From contig CAMZKL010000032.1 of NCBI GenBank assembly GCA_947311255.1, forward strand, positions 1 to 64,000: 64,000 nt of DNA, read 5' to 3'. This DNA is from an uncultured Chlorobiota bacterium. Its GTDB lineage: Bacteria > Bacteroidota > Bacteroidia > Bacteroidales > JAADGE01. Under the pieces are notes generated by a model that was not told the DNA's origin, made no database searches, and saw only the letters and a program-made list of their open reading frames with translations. Below are positions 63,318 through 64,000 of this stretch, piece by piece. How positions within the stretch are numbered: position 1 is the first letter of the stretch; each line of letters opens with the position of its first letter. Position numbers and translations under genes: made by a program.

Positions 63318-64000
63318 ATGCAAAAGCAACTAAAAGACATAATCAAAAACATTAATTCCAAATTAATATCTGGCTCTATTGATACATTCGTTTCAGGAAT
63401 TAGTTTCGATTCTCGGAAAACAAAAAAAGGACATCTTTTTGTAGCTGTTGCAGGGGTTAATGTAGATGGTCATAATTTTATTAAAAATGCAATTAAAGCG
63501 GGTGCATCTGCAATAATTACAGAAACAAATATTCTAATTAATGAAAACATTACAATTTTAAAAGTTGAAAACAGCTCTCAAACCTTAGGCATTGTTACAT
63601 CAAACTTTTACGACAACCCTTCTTCAAAAATAAAGCTTATAGGAATAACTGGCACGAACGGAAAAACAACCACTGCAACATTATTATATAAATTATTTTT
63701 GAGTTTAGGATACAAAACAGGTTTAATTTCAACAGTAAAAAATTACATAAACAAAAACGGAATACCAACAAAATATACAACACCAGATACAATAACATTT
63801 AACAATTTACTCAACGAAATGGTTCTTGCAGGTTGTGAATACTGTTTTGCAGAAGTAAGTTCTCATGCAATACACCAAAACAGAATTGGAGGACTAACAT
63901 TTTCAGCCGCAGTTTTTACAAATATTACTCATGACCATCTAGACTATCATAAAACTTTTAAAGAATACATAAAAATCAAAAAAAGTTTTTTTGATAATTT
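63318..64000 (+). CDS. murE: UDP-N-acetylmuramoyl-tripeptide synthetase MurE (N-terminal part)
   Basis: An ORF from ATG 63318 (MQKQLKDIIKNINSKLISG) runs to the window edge, giving about 227 residues. It is absent from the ORF track because it has no stop in the window. Signatures: VSGISFDSRKTKKGHLFVAVAG, the ATP-binding GITGTNGKTTTATLL and AEVSSHAIHQNRIGG with FTNITHDHLDYH. This is the MurE mur-ligase N-terminal and central domains. It is the fifth gene of the mraZ operon, 15 bp after ftsI. Confidence 0.95.
   Translation, partial: MQKQLKDIIKNINSKLISGSIDTFVSGISFDSRKTKKGHLFVAVAGVNVDGHNFIKNAIKAGASAIITETNILINENITILKVENSSQTLGIVTSNFYDNPSSKIKLIGITGTNGKTTTATLLYKLFLSLGYKTGLISTVKNYINKNGIPTKYTTPDTITFNNLLNEMVLAGCEYCFAEVSSHAIHQNRIGGLTFSAAVFTNITHDHLDYHKTFKEYIKIKKSFFDN

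Noticed and set aside
1-64000. CRISPR arrays, insertion sequences, prophage, tRNA or rRNA genes
   Set aside because: No regularly spaced direct repeats, no transposase or integrase signatures and no tRNA- or rRNA-like sequences were recognised by reading. A tRNA scan or HMM search could still find a missed one.

Overview
The window is one contiguous, strongly AT-rich chromosomal segment of a Bacteroidota (Bacteroidetes) genome. The evidence is consistent: type IX secretion (T9SS) type A sorting domains, family-specific genes (DUF5723, DUF3098, DUF5916, GldE, Omp28-related proteins), the TAnnTTTG -7 promoter element upstream of many genes, and weak Shine-Dalgarno signals. No rRNA, tRNA, CRISPR array, insertion sequence, prophage or plasmid gene was recognised. 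An uncultured marine or sediment-type Bacteroidales/Marinilabiliales-like lineage is plausible, but the sequence alone does not settle it.

Layout. 1-5.9 kb: end of an ABC ATPase, a beta-barrel protein, a fused SpmA-SpmB membrane protein, a propeller-like protein overlapping a GH3-family adenylating enzyme, and a small barrel protein. 6.2-15.6 kb: the main accessory locus. It holds two large paralogous T9SS cargo proteins with Omp28 (thioredoxin-fold) domains, a small T9SS cargo, a TlpA-like thioredoxin, a DUF6029-like outer-membrane protein and an Omp28 lipoprotein. 15.7-24.4 kb: cvpA, tyrS, a Wzz/O-antigen-ligase pair, the Fe-S genes mrp and nifU-like, a nucleoside deaminase, a YdcF-like protein and biotin carboxylase. 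24.4-30.6 kb (minus strand): gldE, ssb, a lipoprotein, der, a Na+/Ca2+ exchanger and a phosphohexomutase. 30.7-38.4 kb: barrel protein, GNAT acyltransferase, NatAB-like ABC exporter, U32 protein and an NtrC-like response regulator. 38.4-45.9 kb: CBM9/DUF5916 protein, orphan LytS-type kinase, SlyD, lpxK and sppA. 46-49.2 kb: DUF3098-uppP-truB-queA. 49.3-59.1 kb (minus strand): glyS, dusB, a large DUF3352-like/propeller protein, a lipoprotein, DUF5723, a small membrane protein and a trans-sulfuration PLP enzyme. 59.4-64 kb: the start of the division and cell wall cluster (mraZ-rsmH-ftsL-ftsI-murE).

How the genes work together. Most of the window is housekeeping: translation, tRNA modification, envelope lipid and peptidoglycan synthesis, Fe-S assembly. 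The best candidate for an under-described system is the 6.2-15.6 kb locus. Four proteins there carry CxxC thioredoxin-fold motifs and are predicted to sit in different envelope compartments: cell surface via T9SS, a lipoprotein, and the periplasm. They are interleaved with an outer-membrane barrel and a small cargo that has a CxxxC pair. A cell-surface thiol/disulfide module is an inference from this arrangement. The clearest regulatory signal is a set of three TGGGN boxes at exact 10-bp spacing in front of mraZ, matching the known MraZ operator pattern.
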